Source: Chryseobacterium oncorhynchi (GTDB lineage Bacteria > Bacteroidota > Bacteroidia > Flavobacteriales > Weeksellaceae). From it: DNA of 64,000 nucleotides. A program made the translations under genes and the position numbers. Shown piece by piece: positions 37,255 to 47,320 of this stretch. Below the pieces are notes generated by a model. The model was not told the origin of the DNA. It did no database searches and saw nothing but the letters and a program-made list of their open reading frames with translations. The stretch covers positions 558,001 to 622,000 of the forward strand of contig NZ_PPEI02000001.1 in the NCBI RefSeq assembly GCF_002899895.1, written 5' to 3'. The stretch's first letter is position 1. Every line of letters begins with the position of its first letter.

Positions 37255-37635
37255 TCAATCTAAAGTGAGAGTAATATTAGGATGAGACTGAATAATTTCG
37301 ATTAGAATTTCAAACAATGTCTGTCCTTTTCCTGCCATTAGATCGTCCAGCTTTCGCTGAATCAGTTCTATATTAAAAGGTTTTCCCTGTCTTATTTTAT
37401 TATCATAGAACTCCTTAGTAGCCTTAACCCCTAGATCTTCTCCTGATTTTTGAGCTTCTTTCCAGATGATTTCAATTTCTTCATTGTTTTCAATAACTCC
37501 GAAGCCTCCGTAAAGGATATCGTTAAAGCCATCCAACGTTCCTACTTTCCAGTCTGTATCTTTCATTAAGACATTGGAAACCTCTTCATAAAATTCTGCT
37601 AAAGACGAAAAATGACCGCCATTGATGACGATCAT
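37255..37635 (-). CDS. Barstar-like protein
   Basis: 126 residues resembling the barnase inhibitor barstar: the start MIVINGGHFSSLAEFYEEV and the WKVGTLDGFNDILYGGFG block correspond to barstar's 'IdG..i.s..df...l' and 'LDAL.D.L' segments. ATG 37635 is chosen over an upstream GTG at 37668 that overlaps the end of purL. It lies 13 bases after purL and is probably co-transcribed. No barnase-type RNase is seen nearby, so it may be an orphan immunity-like protein. Confidence 0.72.
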   Translation of the reverse strand: MIVINGGHFSSLAEFYEEVSNVLMKDTDWKVGTLDGFNDILYGGFGVIENNEEIEIIWKEAQKSGEDLGVKATKEFYDNKIRQGKPFNIELIQRKLDDLMAGKGQTLFEILIEIIQSHPNITLTLD

Positions 37636-37648
37636 TTTTCTTTTATTG

Positions 37649-40600
37649 TTATTTGAAGTATTCAACACCGTTTTTGAATATGTTGTGATAATTCGCGGTT
37701 GGTATATTCTTCATAAGACCCTCTGCAAAGCGCTCCGGGTGTCCCATTCTTCCGTAGATCTTTCCACATGGGCTTGTGATACCTTCAATTCCGAATAATG
37801 AATTATTAGGGTTGAATGGCATTCCGTGGGCAATGTTTCCATCAAGATCAATGTATTGAGTTGCAATCTGTCCGTTTTCATATAACTTCTTGATTTCCTC
37901 TTCTGAAGCCATGAAACGTCCTTCACCGTGAGAAATAGGAATAGTGAACGTTTGACCTTTCATTCCTTTTAACCAAGGGCTTTCGTCATTTACAACCTGT
38001 ACCGTCACCATCTGAGAGATGTGTCTTCTGATAGCATTGTGTGCTAACGTTGGTGAGTTTTCATCCAAGTCCTTGATTCTTCCGTAAGGCAACAATCCTG
38101 ATTTAACAAGAGCCTGGAACCCGTTACAGATCCCTACGATCATTCCGTCTCTGTCTAGTAATTCATGAACGGCATTTCTCATCTTTTCGTTTTTCAGAAC
38201 GTTTACAATGAACTTTGCAGAACCATCCGGCTCATCACCAGCTGAGAAACCACCTGAGAATGCTAAAATCTGTGATGTTCTGATTTCCTCCACCCAAGCA
38301 TCAATACTTTCATCCAATAATTGGTGATTGATATTGATTAAAGGTAAGCTGCTTACAACAGCTCCTTCTTTCTGGAATGCATTCAGTGTATCATACTCAC
38401 AGTTTGTACCCGGAAATACAGGAGCAAAAACTTTTGGCTGTGCTATTCCGTGTTTTTTGATTATGATATTTCTTGGATGGATTGAATTTGACTTTTCGTC
38501 AATTTCTACCGTGATTTTTTCTTTTTCTACTGTTGGGAAAAGGTTTTCGAACGTGTTGGTATTAGCAGCTACAAGATCCAAAATACTAGATTCAAGACCG
38601 TTGATTTTTAAAGTTCCTGAGTCTTTTACTTCACCGATCAACTGAAGAGCTGTTGAGCTTAATTCTTCTTTTGATTCAATGATTAGGCTACCGATATTTT
38701 TAGCTAATAAAACAGCTTCATCAGCATTGATCTCAGCACCTAGTCTGTTTCCAAAGCTCATTTTTGCTGCTGCCACTGCAACTCCACCTTCTTTCACCGT
38801 TTTTACAGAAACAATCTTTCCTGATTTGATGTTTTCAAAGATGAATTCATATACTTCTTTTAAAGCAACATAATTCGGAAGACCACTTTCCTGAGCGATA
38901 TGGTTGAAGAAATACAACTTGTTCCCCGCTGCTTTAAATTCAGGTGAAATGATATTTTGTTTGTCTCCGTTCGCACATGCAAAAGAGATCAAAGTTGGAG
39001 GAACGTTCAGATCCTGATATGTTCCACTCATGGAATCTTTACCTCCGATAGCGGCAAGACCAAGATTGATCTGTGCATCGTAAGCTCCTAAAAGCGAAGC
39101 TAAAGGTTTACCCCATTTTTCAGGAGCCTGGCCTAGTTTTTCGAAATATTCCTGGAAGCTTAATCTGATATTTTTATAGTCACCACCCATGGCAACAATC
39201 TTCGCAACACTTTCTACAACAGCATAAGATGCTCCTAATAGTGAGTTTTGTTTTGAAATCTCAGCATCGAATCCCCAGCTTGCCAAGGAAACGGTTTTAA
39301 TATCTTTTGCTCCTAAAATTGGTAGTGTCTGCACACTTCCCTCCATTAAGGTCTGCTGATATTTCCCTCCTAAAGGCATGGCAACAGTTGTCCCTCCTAC
39401 TGAAGAGTCGAACATTTCCAATAATCCTTTTTGGGAAGCTACATTTTTATCTTTTAAAATCGTGATGAAGTTTTCTGCTGTGAACGCTTTCGTTTCTGCT
39501 TTTACTTCTCCAAGGTGGTTGATTTTTACTTCCTGAGATTTTGAACATCCGTTGGTATCCAGGAATTCTCTTGAAAGGTCTACAATTTTGTCTCCTTTCC
39601 AGAACATCTGCATTCTTCCTGAATCTGTTACTTTTGCCACTTCTACGGCAACAATGTTTTCAGCTTCACAGAACTTAATGAACTTTTCTTTATCTTTTGG
39701 ATCTACTACAACAGCCATTCTTTCCTGAGATTCGGAAATAGCTAATTCTGTTCCGTTTAATCCTTCATATTTTAATGGTAATACATCAAGATTTACTTCC
39801 AGAGAGTCTGCAATCTCACCAATTGCTACAGAAACACCACCGGCACCAAAGTCATTTGATTTTTTGATTAATCTTGTTACTTCAGGGTTTCTGAAAAGTC
39901 TTTGGATCTTACGTTCTTCTACTGCATTTCCTTTCTGAACTTCTGAACTCATGGTATGAATAGAAGTCTCGTCCTGTTCTTTTGAACTTCCGCTTGCTCC
40001 TCCCACACCATCTCTACCTGTAGCACCACCTAAAATGATGATTGAATCTCCATTTTCAGGTTTTTCACGTCTTACCCAATCAATAGGAACAGCTCCGGTA
40101 ACGAAACCTACTTCCATTCTCTTTGCTTTATAACCTTCGTCATAGATTTCGGAAACCATTGTTGTGGCTAATCCGATCTGATTACCATAAGATGAGTATC
40201 CGTTAGCAGCTTGTTTTGTAATTGTTTTCTGAGGTAATTTACCTGGTAAAGTTTTATCAACTGATTCTAAAACGTCTGCAGCACCCGTTAATCTCATTGC
40301 CTGGAATACGAAAGATCTTCCGGATAATGGATCTCTGATAGCTCCTCCCAAACATGTTGATGCTCCTCCGAAAGGTTCAATTTCTGTCGGGTGATTGTGG
40401 GTTTCGTTTTTGAATAATAAATACCAAGGCTCTTTTTTACCATCATATTCAGCTTCAATCTGAATGGTACATGCATTGATCTCATCAGAAATCACAAGGT
40501 TATCCAGATTTCCTGTTTTATGGAAGTATTTACCGCATACTGTTGCCAGATCCATTAAAGAGATTGGTTTCAGCTCACGGCCTAAGAATTTTCTTTTTTC

Positions 40601-41344
40601 TATATAATCATTGAAAATAGTTTCCAATGTATGCTTGAAGTCTCCTTCAAACTGAATGTCTGACAATTCTGTTTCGAAAGTCGTATGACGACAGTGATCG
40701 CTCCAGTAGGTATCTAATACTTTAAGTTCAGTTTCTGTAGGGTTTCTCTGCTCAGTTTTAAAATAATCCTGAATAAACTTCAGGTCATCTAAACCTAATG
40801 CAAAGCCATGATTGTTATAGAAATTTTCAAGCTCAGCCTCGTTGAAATTGATGAAATTTTCGTGGATCAAAACTTTTGAAGGTGTTTCGTCTGCAGGGAT
40901 ATCCAAAATGGAAAGGTCTTTTTCCTGAGATTCTACTTTATTGATCAAAAGGTCCTTGATTTTAACAAGATCAGCTTCAGATACTCCTTCAAATTCGATC
41001 AGTTTACCACTTCTTACTTTTGACTTTTCATTTTCTGTCAGCAAAGCAATACACTGTTGTGCAGAGTCTGCTCTCTGATCATACTGGCCAGGCAAGAATT
41101 CCATACTGAAATGGATAATTTTTGCAGGGTTTTCTGTGTGTAAAATATCAGTAACAGGGTCTACGAAGGTGTTGTTTACCACTTTTTCAAATTCTCCATC
41201 ATTCAAATTGAAGATGTCATACACATTGTAGACTTTTACCGTTTGAATTGCCGGAACAACCGCTTTTACTTCATCAAAAATTTTTGGACTTTCAACATCG
41301 AAAATTCCTCTTTTTTCTACGAAAATTCTTTTGTTATTAGACAT
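37649..41344 (-). CDS. purL: Phosphoribosylformylglycinamidine synthase
   Basis: 1231 residues, the large single-chain form of this purine enzyme: formylglycinamide ribotide plus glutamine to the amidine, ATP-dependent. N-terminal domain, then the FGAM synthetase core with ETHNHPTEIEPFGGAST and GGATGRDGVGGASGSS, later GGKDSMSGTY, and a C-terminal class I glutamine amidotransferase with SGGFSAGDEPDGSA, the nucleophile GICNGFQALVKSG, and GRMGHPER. Complete. Followed closely by the barstar-like gene. Confidence 0.97.
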   Translation of the reverse strand: MSNNKRIFVEKRGIFDVESPKIFDEVKAVVPAIQTVKVYNVYDIFNLNDGEFEKVVNNTFVDPVTDILHTENPAKIIHFSMEFLPGQYDQRADSAQQCIALLTENEKSKVRSGKLIEFEGVSEADLVKIKDLLINKVESQEKDLSILDIPADETPSKVLIHENFINFNEAELENFYNNHGFALGLDDLKFIQDYFKTEQRNPTETELKVLDTYWSDHCRHTTFETELSDIQFEGDFKHTLETIFNDYIEKRKFLGRELKPISLMDLATVCGKYFHKTGNLDNLVISDEINACTIQIEAEYDGKKEPWYLLFKNETHNHPTEIEPFGGASTCLGGAIRDPLSGRSFVFQAMRLTGAADVLESVDKTLPGKLPQKTITKQAANGYSSYGNQIGLATTMVSEIYDEGYKAKRMEVGFVTGAVPIDWVRREKPENGDSIIILGGATGRDGVGGASGSSKEQDETSIHTMSSEVQKGNAVEERKIQRLFRNPEVTRLIKKSNDFGAGGVSVAIGEIADSLEVNLDVLPLKYEGLNGTELAISESQERMAVVVDPKDKEKFIKFCEAENIVAVEVAKVTDSGRMQMFWKGDKIVDLSREFLDTNGCSKSQEVKINHLGEVKAETKAFTAENFITILKDKNVASQKGLLEMFDSSVGGTTVAMPLGGKYQQTLMEGSVQTLPILGAKDIKTVSLASWGFDAEISKQNSLLGASYAVVESVAKIVAMGGDYKNIRLSFQEYFEKLGQAPEKWGKPLASLLGAYDAQINLGLAAIGGKDSMSGTYQDLNVPPTLISFACANGDKQNIISPEFKAAGNKLYFFNHIAQESGLPNYVALKEVYEFIFENIKSGKIVSVKTVKEGGVAVAAAKMSFGNRLGAEINADEAVLLAKNIGSLIIESKEELSSTALQLIGEVKDSGTLKINGLESSILDLVAANTNTFENLFPTVEKEKITVEIDEKSNSIHPRNIIIKKHGIAQPKVFAPVFPGTNCEYDTLNAFQKEGAVVSSLPLININHQLLDESIDAWVEEIRTSQILAFSGGFSAGDEPDGSAKFIVNVLKNEKMRNAVHELLDRDGMIVGICNGFQALVKSGLLPYGRIKDLDENSPTLAHNAIRRHISQMVTVQVVNDESPWLKGMKGQTFTIPISHGEGRFMASEEEIKKLYENGQIATQYIDLDGNIAHGMPFNPNNSLFGIEGITSPCGKIYGRMGHPERFAEGLMKNIPTANYHNIFKNGVEYFK

Positions 41345-41394
41345 TAGATGTCAGATTTTAATATTAGATTTATTTTTCTTTTTACTTTCTGATT

Positions 41395-41520
41395 TCAGAG
41401 CATCCGTATCAGATTCCTGTCTACGTTGGTTGCTCTTTTGGGTGTTATCATCCACCCTATAATATTGATTACAAATTTAATCTTTTTACTTTCTTTAACC
41501 TCAATCTTTTTCCTATAGTT
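41395..41520 (-). pseudogene. In-frame decayed duplicate of the serine hydrolase C-terminus
   Basis: The 41 codons after the serine hydrolase stop (41521-41523) stay open in the same frame until TGA at 41395. Their last 27 read KFVINIIGWMITPKRATNVD then RNLIRML and stop; the hydrolase itself ends KFVFNKEGWMTTPKSASNTD then GTENNNLIMTL and stop. The nucleotides are also similar (compare 41415-41480 with 41548-41615). This is either a remnant of a tandem paralogue or a duplication of the gene's own 3' end. Confidence 0.8.
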
Positions 41521-42951
41521 TTACAGGGTCATGATTAAATTATTATTTTCTGTCCCGTCTGTATTGGATGCGCTTTTAGGAGTTGTCATCCAACCTTCTT
41601 TATTGAATACAAATTTAAAAGAATAGGTCTTCCCTTTTTCAAATCTGGAGACCGGAACTGCCAGTTCAAAGCGGTTTTTATCTTTTTTTGTCATTTGATA
41701 TTCTTTATTTTCAGGGTTCCAGTCATTGAAGCTTCCTGCTACAGCCATCGTATTGATCAGACTTGCATCCAGATTCTTTGGATGAGTGTAAGAAAAAACA
41801 ACGTTATTTCCTTTAACAGTATATCCGTATACTTCCTTTTTATTTTTATCTGAGGTGGAAATAAGATCTCCAACTAGGTCCGCCGAAGTATTATAAAGTG
41901 CATTAAAGGTTTCAGGTCCATTGATGTTAACAATCATACAAACACCTATATTCAGCTCAGGATATATAGCAAACCATGTGTTTGTTCCATAAGACCCACC
42001 ATGCTTAAATCCTACTTTTCCTTTTTCATTAATAAAATTTTGGTCCCAGAAATATCCATACCAGGCTTCTTTACTATTGCTAATATTTCTTTGTGACTCT
42101 TGTGCTACTTTATTTTTTACATCCAGCTCTTCTTTCAAGAATTTCACCATATCTCCTATTGTAGATTTGGTCTTTGAGCCTCCTGAACCCCATAGATTGC
42201 TCTTTGAAACTGGCATCAGACGATAATTGATATGATATCCATTGGCCTGAACCTCATTTTTCTCAAGTTCCAGCTTGGTATGATCCATTCCCAATTTTGA
42301 AAATATATTTTCTTTTAAAAGGGTTTCATAGCTTTTTCCGTAGATATTTTCCAATATCAGACCTGACATTTCCAGACTTAAATTACTGTACTTATATTCT
42401 TTACCTGGCTCCATGCTTAATTTGACAGTAGCCAGATCTTTTTTAAAATCATCTTTTGTATATCCCTCGTTAAGCTTCTCATAAAGAAAAGGGGTATCAT
42501 CCGTCATTTTTTTCCTTAATTCATCATCGTTAGGAAGATTTCTTGGAAGTGCTGTTTCGTAAGAGATTAAGTTTTTTATTTTTATGGGAACACCATTATA
42601 TTCTAAGTTAGGGTAAGATCCTTTAAGATATTTACGTACATCATCATCAAGACTTATTTTCCCCTCCAACACTGCCTGAGCCAATAACTGACCTGTAAAA
42701 AGCTTAGTAACGGAAGCTATGGCAAAATAAGTAGTATCGTCTGCCTTATTTCCTTTTCCTTTATCAAGTTCTCCAAAATGTCTGGTATAAACTTTACCAT
42801 CTTTTAAAATACCCATAGATACAGAATAGGCTCCTGATTTTTGGGCAAGATTTTTAGCATTAGCATCCATAGCAGCATAAACATTCTGATCGCTTTGTGC
42901 GCTATGTTTTACAAACGCTAAGGCAAATACAAAAAATAAAATATTTTTCAT
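41521..42951 (-). CDS. Exported serine hydrolase (beta-lactamase/DD-peptidase family) with CBM48-like C-terminus
   Basis: 476 residues with a signal peptide (NILFFVFALAFVKHSAQ). The beta-lactamase family domain (about 20-370) has the SxxK nucleophile in IASVTKLFTGQLL, YxN in YKYSNLSLE, and a HGGSYG motif late in place of KTG. A separate C-terminal domain (about 390-476) has VAGSFNDWNPENKEYQMTKK and YSFKFVFNKEGWMTTP, the pattern of AMPK-type glycogen-binding/CBM48 domains. Substrate unknown. The WG-repeat gene ends 14 bases upstream. An in-frame duplicate of its tail follows. Confidence 0.9.
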   Translation of the reverse strand: MKNILFFVFALAFVKHSAQSDQNVYAAMDANAKNLAQKSGAYSVSMGILKDGKVYTRHFGELDKGKGNKADDTTYFAIASVTKLFTGQLLAQAVLEGKISLDDDVRKYLKGSYPNLEYNGVPIKIKNLISYETALPRNLPNDDELRKKMTDDTPFLYEKLNEGYTKDDFKKDLATVKLSMEPGKEYKYSNLSLEMSGLILENIYGKSYETLLKENIFSKLGMDHTKLELEKNEVQANGYHINYRLMPVSKSNLWGSGGSKTKSTIGDMVKFLKEELDVKNKVAQESQRNISNSKEAWYGYFWDQNFINEKGKVGFKHGGSYGTNTWFAIYPELNIGVCMIVNINGPETFNALYNTSADLVGDLISTSDKNKKEVYGYTVKGNNVVFSYTHPKNLDASLINTMAVAGSFNDWNPENKEYQMTKKDKNRFELAVPVSRFEKGKTYSFKFVFNKEGWMTTPKSASNTDGTENNNLIMTL

Positions 42952-42965
42952 GGTATGGGTTGTTA

Positions 42966-43931
42966 TTAGTTGACAAATTTATTTGGATTATCCGGATGTT
43001 CTTTTTGATATTGCTTTACTTGTTCTATTTCATCTTTCAGCCATTTTTCAAAAGGAATTCTTTCGTCATTATAGCCTGAGGCATAAACCCTTTTCTCATC
43101 TTCAGACATAAAAAATTGTAATCCACCGAACAATTCCAAATTTACTTTTCTATAATCATATATGTTAATCTGATAATAGGGAAAGTTCTCTTTCGGTCTT
43201 TCAACAATTTCAAAAAGAAGTTTTTTTTCACTTTCAGACAACTTATTATATACATTTACATAATGAAGCCCTGAAAGTTTTTTATTTTGTTTTTCAAAGA
43301 ACTGCAGAATATCCTTTTCTTTTTGGTTGTATTGAAATGGATATGGGTAGTACTTCCCATCAATTTCCACATCTTTCTCCGAATGTTTTGTAAGAGGCTG
43401 AATTGTTTGCCCCTTAGAATTCATCACGCCCCAAATTCCTCCCGTCATTCTTGGATGCTCATCATCTGTTTTCTCCCAATCACATCCATCACAAAACAAA
43501 GAATACCCATAGTTGAAAGGGGAAGCAAAATCATGGTTGGGTTCAATAACGATTTTCCCGTTTCTGTCTGCAAAACCTATCTTTCCATTTTTTACAAATC
43601 GTCTAAAGCTTTCAGAAAAATAATCCGGTCCATTGTCATATGCAAATGGGGTATAAAGAAAATTTCCCTTTTTGTCATAAACATATCCCCAGGTATTTTT
43701 AGTCCATTTTTCACCCTCTTTATATCCATTAAAAAGAATAGTTTCTCCTTGTACAGGATCTCCGTCTTTAAGGTCTGAATAAATTTTAAATTGTGCCGGA
43801 ATAATAATTTCGCCAGACTGGTTTTTTACTCCAACCAAAGAATCTTTTGATTTGAAATATACTAAACCCTCCTTTTCCTGAGAAAAAGAAATCATTGGAA
43901 TGAATAAAATGGCAATTAGCAGATATTTCAT
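42966..43931 (-). CDS. Exported WG-repeat protein
   Basis: About 321 residues with a signal peptide (MKYLLIAILFIPMISFSQ); ATG 43931 is chosen because it starts this signal, while the longer frame would add an unlikely N-terminus. Four WG-type repeats in the first 200 residues: VGVKNQSGEIIIPAQF, WGYVYDKKGNFLYTP, IGFADRNGKIVIEP and WGVMNSKGQTIQP. The C-terminal part is not a known domain. Likely binds something extracellularly; role unknown. Co-directional with the serine hydrolase, 14-base gap. Confidence 0.85.
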   Translation of the reverse strand: MKYLLIAILFIPMISFSQEKEGLVYFKSKDSLVGVKNQSGEIIIPAQFKIYSDLKDGDPVQGETILFNGYKEGEKWTKNTWGYVYDKKGNFLYTPFAYDNGPDYFSESFRRFVKNGKIGFADRNGKIVIEPNHDFASPFNYGYSLFCDGCDWEKTDDEHPRMTGGIWGVMNSKGQTIQPLTKHSEKDVEIDGKYYPYPFQYNQKEKDILQFFEKQNKKLSGLHYVNVYNKLSESEKKLLFEIVERPKENFPYYQINIYDYRKVNLELFGGLQFFMSEDEKRVYASGYNDERIPFEKWLKDEIEQVKQYQKEHPDNPNKFVN

Positions 43932-43981
43932 AACAATTGAGGTGAAAAAAAATATGCAGCCCAAAAGACTGCATATCATTT

Positions 43982-45409
43982 TTATACTTTAAGATCAGCT
44001 TCCAATCCTATTAAGTCTTTATTCTGGTCCAGAATCGGCTGTACTTCATTTTTGATGAACTCTTCCGTCTGAATCGGTGCGAAACCGATAAAGTTTTTCG
44101 GATCTAAAACTTCTTTTAATTTTGATTTATCTAGTTTTAAAGAATCATCGTTTAAGATTCTTTCGATAAGGTCGTTTTCTTTTCCTTCTTCCTTTACTTT
44201 CTTGGAAGCTTCCATAGAATGAACTCTGATTACTTCGTGAATTTCCTGACGGTCACCCCCAGCTTTCACTTCTTCCATGATAATATATTCTGTTGCCATG
44301 AAAGGAAGTTCTTCTTCAATGTGCTTGTTGATTCTGTTTGGATATACTACGATTCCGTTCATAATATTGTTCCAGATCAATAAGATAGCATCCACTGCCA
44401 GAAACGCCTGTGGAATGGTTAATCTCTTGTTTGCAGAGTCATCCAGTGTTCTTTCAAACCACTGTGTAGAAGCTACCATTGCAGAACTTGTCGTTAAAGA
44501 CATTACATATTTTGCCAATGCTCCAATTCTTTCACTTCTCATTGGATTACGCTTGTATGCCATTGCCGATGAACCGATCTGGTTTTTCTCGAATGGTTCT
44601 TCAATTTCCTTAAGGTTTTGAAGTAAACGTAAATCGTTCGTGAATTTGTGAGCAGACTGAGCGATGTTTCCTAATAAGGCAACAACCTTAGCATCAATTT
44701 TTCTGTCGTAGGTTTGTCCGGAAACTCCGAAAACTTTTTCGAAGCCGAATCTTTTTGAAAGTTCTTTATCTAAGTGTTTTACTTTAGAATAATCACCGTT
44801 GAAAAGCTCAAGGAAACTTGCAGCCGTTCCTGTAGTTCCTTTTACCCCTCTGAAACGAAGAGTTTCAAGGAAGAAATCAAGCTCTTCGATGTCAAGAACC
44901 AAACTCTGTAACCAAAGCGTAGCTCTCTTCCCAACTGTTGTTAACTGAGCTGGCTGAAAGTGAGTGAATCCTAAAGTTGGAAGATCTTTATATTGAATGG
45001 CAAAATCTGCCAAGTTCTTCATTACGTTAACTAACTTTTTCTTTAGAATTAAAAGTCCGTCACGAATTTGAATTAAATCTGTATTGTCTCCTACAAAAGC
45101 TGAAGTAGCTCCCAAGTGAATAATTCCCTTTGCTGATGGTGCCACATCTCCATAAGTATGAACGTGAGCCATTACATCATGACGGAATTTCTTTTCGTAT
45201 TCTGCTGCTTTATCAAAATCGATATTTTCAGCATTAGCCTTTAATTCAGCGATTTGCTCGTCTGTAATTTCAAGACCTAAGTCTTTTTCGATCTCTGCTA
45301 AAGCGATCCAAAGCTTTCTCCAGGTACGGAATTTGTTATTATGTGAGAAATTAAACAACATTTCTTCACTGGAATAGCGCTCTTCCAATGGATTTTTGTA
45401 GGAATTCAT
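43982..45409 (-). CDS. purB: Adenylosuccinate lyase
   Basis: 475 residues. Cleaves adenylosuccinate and SAICAR in purine synthesis. Blocks: DVMAHVHTYGD, the GATSAFVGDNTDL segment, TLGFTHFQPAQLTTVGKR, and the signature loop GSSAMAYKRNPMRSERI with the catalytic Ser. The length fits the eukaryote-like PurB form. It and purL flank two unrelated genes, the serine hydrolase and the WG-repeat protein. Confidence 0.97.
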   Translation of the reverse strand: MNSYKNPLEERYSSEEMLFNFSHNNKFRTWRKLWIALAEIEKDLGLEITDEQIAELKANAENIDFDKAAEYEKKFRHDVMAHVHTYGDVAPSAKGIIHLGATSAFVGDNTDLIQIRDGLLILKKKLVNVMKNLADFAIQYKDLPTLGFTHFQPAQLTTVGKRATLWLQSLVLDIEELDFFLETLRFRGVKGTTGTAASFLELFNGDYSKVKHLDKELSKRFGFEKVFGVSGQTYDRKIDAKVVALLGNIAQSAHKFTNDLRLLQNLKEIEEPFEKNQIGSSAMAYKRNPMRSERIGALAKYVMSLTTSSAMVASTQWFERTLDDSANKRLTIPQAFLAVDAILLIWNNIMNGIVVYPNRINKHIEEELPFMATEYIIMEEVKAGGDRQEIHEVIRVHSMEASKKVKEEGKENDLIERILNDDSLKLDKSKLKEVLDPKNFIGFAPIQTEEFIKNEVQPILDQNKDLIGLEADLKV

Positions 45410-45687
45410 TCTTTCTTTTACTTTTTAGATGTACAAAAATACGGTTTTTCAGTGAGAGATGAAAATTAGAATGCTGCTTTTGGATAGATTAAAATTAAAT
45501 GATTATCTTTTATTTTTCCGGATTTAGATGTTTTCTTTAATGAACCCTAGCTTATCTGGCTTTAAACCATTATTATGTTAACCTGATTATATATATCTAG
45601 ATTGGAAGTTACTGTTAAAAATATACTTTCGTTCTTTTGGGGGTTTAAATACCTCTTCTTTTTCAGTTTCCACCTGCTAGACTCAGC

Positions 45688-47109
45688 CTATAAAGTATTT
45701 CTTAATTCTTTCCTTTTTTTCCAGTCAAATTTATTTTTATTTTCATGATTTCGTGTGGCTAAATCTGATAGCATTTTATCAATTTTCTTTTGGGAAACCC
45801 ATTGACCATTAAAGAAAACATCGGAAATTTTTCTTGTATTCTGTATGTTTTCTAAAGGATTTGCATCCAATAAAATAAGATCAGCAAATTTTCCAACTTC
45901 CACTGTTCCTATTTTATCATCAATCCCGAGCCACTTTGCAGATAATCTTGTAGAAGAATTGAGAGCTTCTTCAGGAGTGAGTCCTGCTTTTACCAAAAGT
46001 TCAATTTCATCATGAAGAGAATATCCCCAAACAACGCCGGAGCATCCTGAATCTGTGCCTGCAAGAAGAGGAATCCCTGCTTCTTTAAAAGCTTTTACCA
46101 GACGGTTATTGAATCCTATCATTTTATCCAGATAAGTAATAAATTCAGGGCTTGCTTTGTCGTGGTACTGATTTGAAGTCATCCACTTATTCTGCATCAG
46201 CGGGTGAATATATTGGAATCCCTCAAGTTTAGGAATAATATCTATTGATCTGGCTTGTTCTTCAATCCGTTTAATAACAATCAAAGTAGGTGAAAGCCAA
46301 GTTCCGTTTTCTTTTGCAAGCCTTACAAATTTCTGTATATCCTCATCGCTGTAATTCTCCGATTGCTTGGCCAATTCTTCTGCGTGCGCAACCAGATTAA
46401 AGCCGGGAACAAATGCTTCTTCAATTTTTCCTTTAAATGCATCCGGAATATGCCCTACTACTTTCATTCCTTGTTTTTTTGCTTCATCGGCAATCGCTTT
46501 AAACGTTTCGACATTCAGTTCTGAATATACTTTGATGAATTCGTATCCTTCCGCTTTGGCTATACGAACAGTCTGCCTTCCATCGGAAGGAGTATTGGCT
46601 ATTCTGCCTGAGCCATTTCCCCCATTAATCAATGCAGCCAGAGCAATTCGGGGCCCAATAATTTTTCCTTTTATGATTTCATTTCTCTGGGCAAAATTTT
46701 CTACTCTCGAATTGAGATCAAATATAGTAGTCACACCATTCGCTATATAAGGCATCATAATATCCTGATTATCCACAAAGAAAGTGTCTCCTTCTGTGGG
46801 ATACGATGTTCCGAAATTAATGTCTGCCACTCCGTGAACGTGTATATCAATAAGCCCGGGGATAAGCCATTTCCCTTTTCCATCAATACTTTTTGCTGAT
46901 TGGGGAACTGCCTCATTAATGGAAAATATTTTGTTGTCTTTAATAACCAATGTTGCATTTTTAATGATCTTTTTGTCTAAAGTCATTGTAATAATATTAA
47001 CATTCTTTATAGCAATAACAGCCTGTTCATTATTTTTCTGCGCATTCAACATGATGATAGAAAACACTGATAAAGCCATAAATAAATACTTAAAACATTC
47101 CTTATCCAT
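45688..47109 (-). CDS. Exported amidohydrolase
   Basis: 473 residues, a signal peptide (FKYLFMALSVFSIIMLNAQ) and then an amidohydrolase-superfamily barrel. Metal ligands: HxH in PGLIDIHVHG, His in MKVVGHIPDAF, His in NLVAHAEEL, and Asp in LLAGTDSGCSG. The C-terminal cap is the usual KIGTVEVGKFADLILLDANPL. Resembles prolidase/imidazolonepropionase-like exported enzymes; substrate unknown. The 278 bases before purB hold no gene. Confidence 0.9.
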   Translation of the reverse strand: MDKECFKYLFMALSVFSIIMLNAQKNNEQAVIAIKNVNIITMTLDKKIIKNATLVIKDNKIFSINEAVPQSAKSIDGKGKWLIPGLIDIHVHGVADINFGTSYPTEGDTFFVDNQDIMMPYIANGVTTIFDLNSRVENFAQRNEIIKGKIIGPRIALAALINGGNGSGRIANTPSDGRQTVRIAKAEGYEFIKVYSELNVETFKAIADEAKKQGMKVVGHIPDAFKGKIEEAFVPGFNLVAHAEELAKQSENYSDEDIQKFVRLAKENGTWLSPTLIVIKRIEEQARSIDIIPKLEGFQYIHPLMQNKWMTSNQYHDKASPEFITYLDKMIGFNNRLVKAFKEAGIPLLAGTDSGCSGVVWGYSLHDEIELLVKAGLTPEEALNSSTRLSAKWLGIDDKIGTVEVGKFADLILLDANPLENIQNTRKISDVFFNGQWVSQKKIDKMLSDLATRNHENKNKFDWKKRKELRNTL

Positions 47110-47276
47110 AGTCTGCCTGTATTAAAAATTGTACTTCGTATTCAAATCTTGATAGTTTAAATGATAAACAAACTCTATATTAAAAACGTTATATACTCCT
47201 AAATATTTAAAAAAATCTAAAAAAATAAGACCTGACCCATTCAGATTTCTTTATGATTACCCACTTCTAAAAAACA

Positions 47277-47303
47277 AAAAAGCCATTCGTCTGAATGGCT
47301 TTT
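47277..47303 (-). terminator. Terminator after secreted paralogue 1
   Basis: AAAAGCCATTC / GAATGGCTTTT stem, T-rich, 18 bases past the stop at 47321. Confidence 0.85.
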
Positions 47304-47320
47304 ATATTTTAAATTATGAT

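Noticed and set aside
37255-37635. Toxin-immunity cassette around the barstar-like gene
   Set aside because: Neighbours are purL and a SGNH hydrolase; no toxin or secretion gene is near.
45410-45687. Possible gene or RNA in the gap before purB
   Set aside because: No long open frame, hairpin with T run, or tRNA-like structure was seen.
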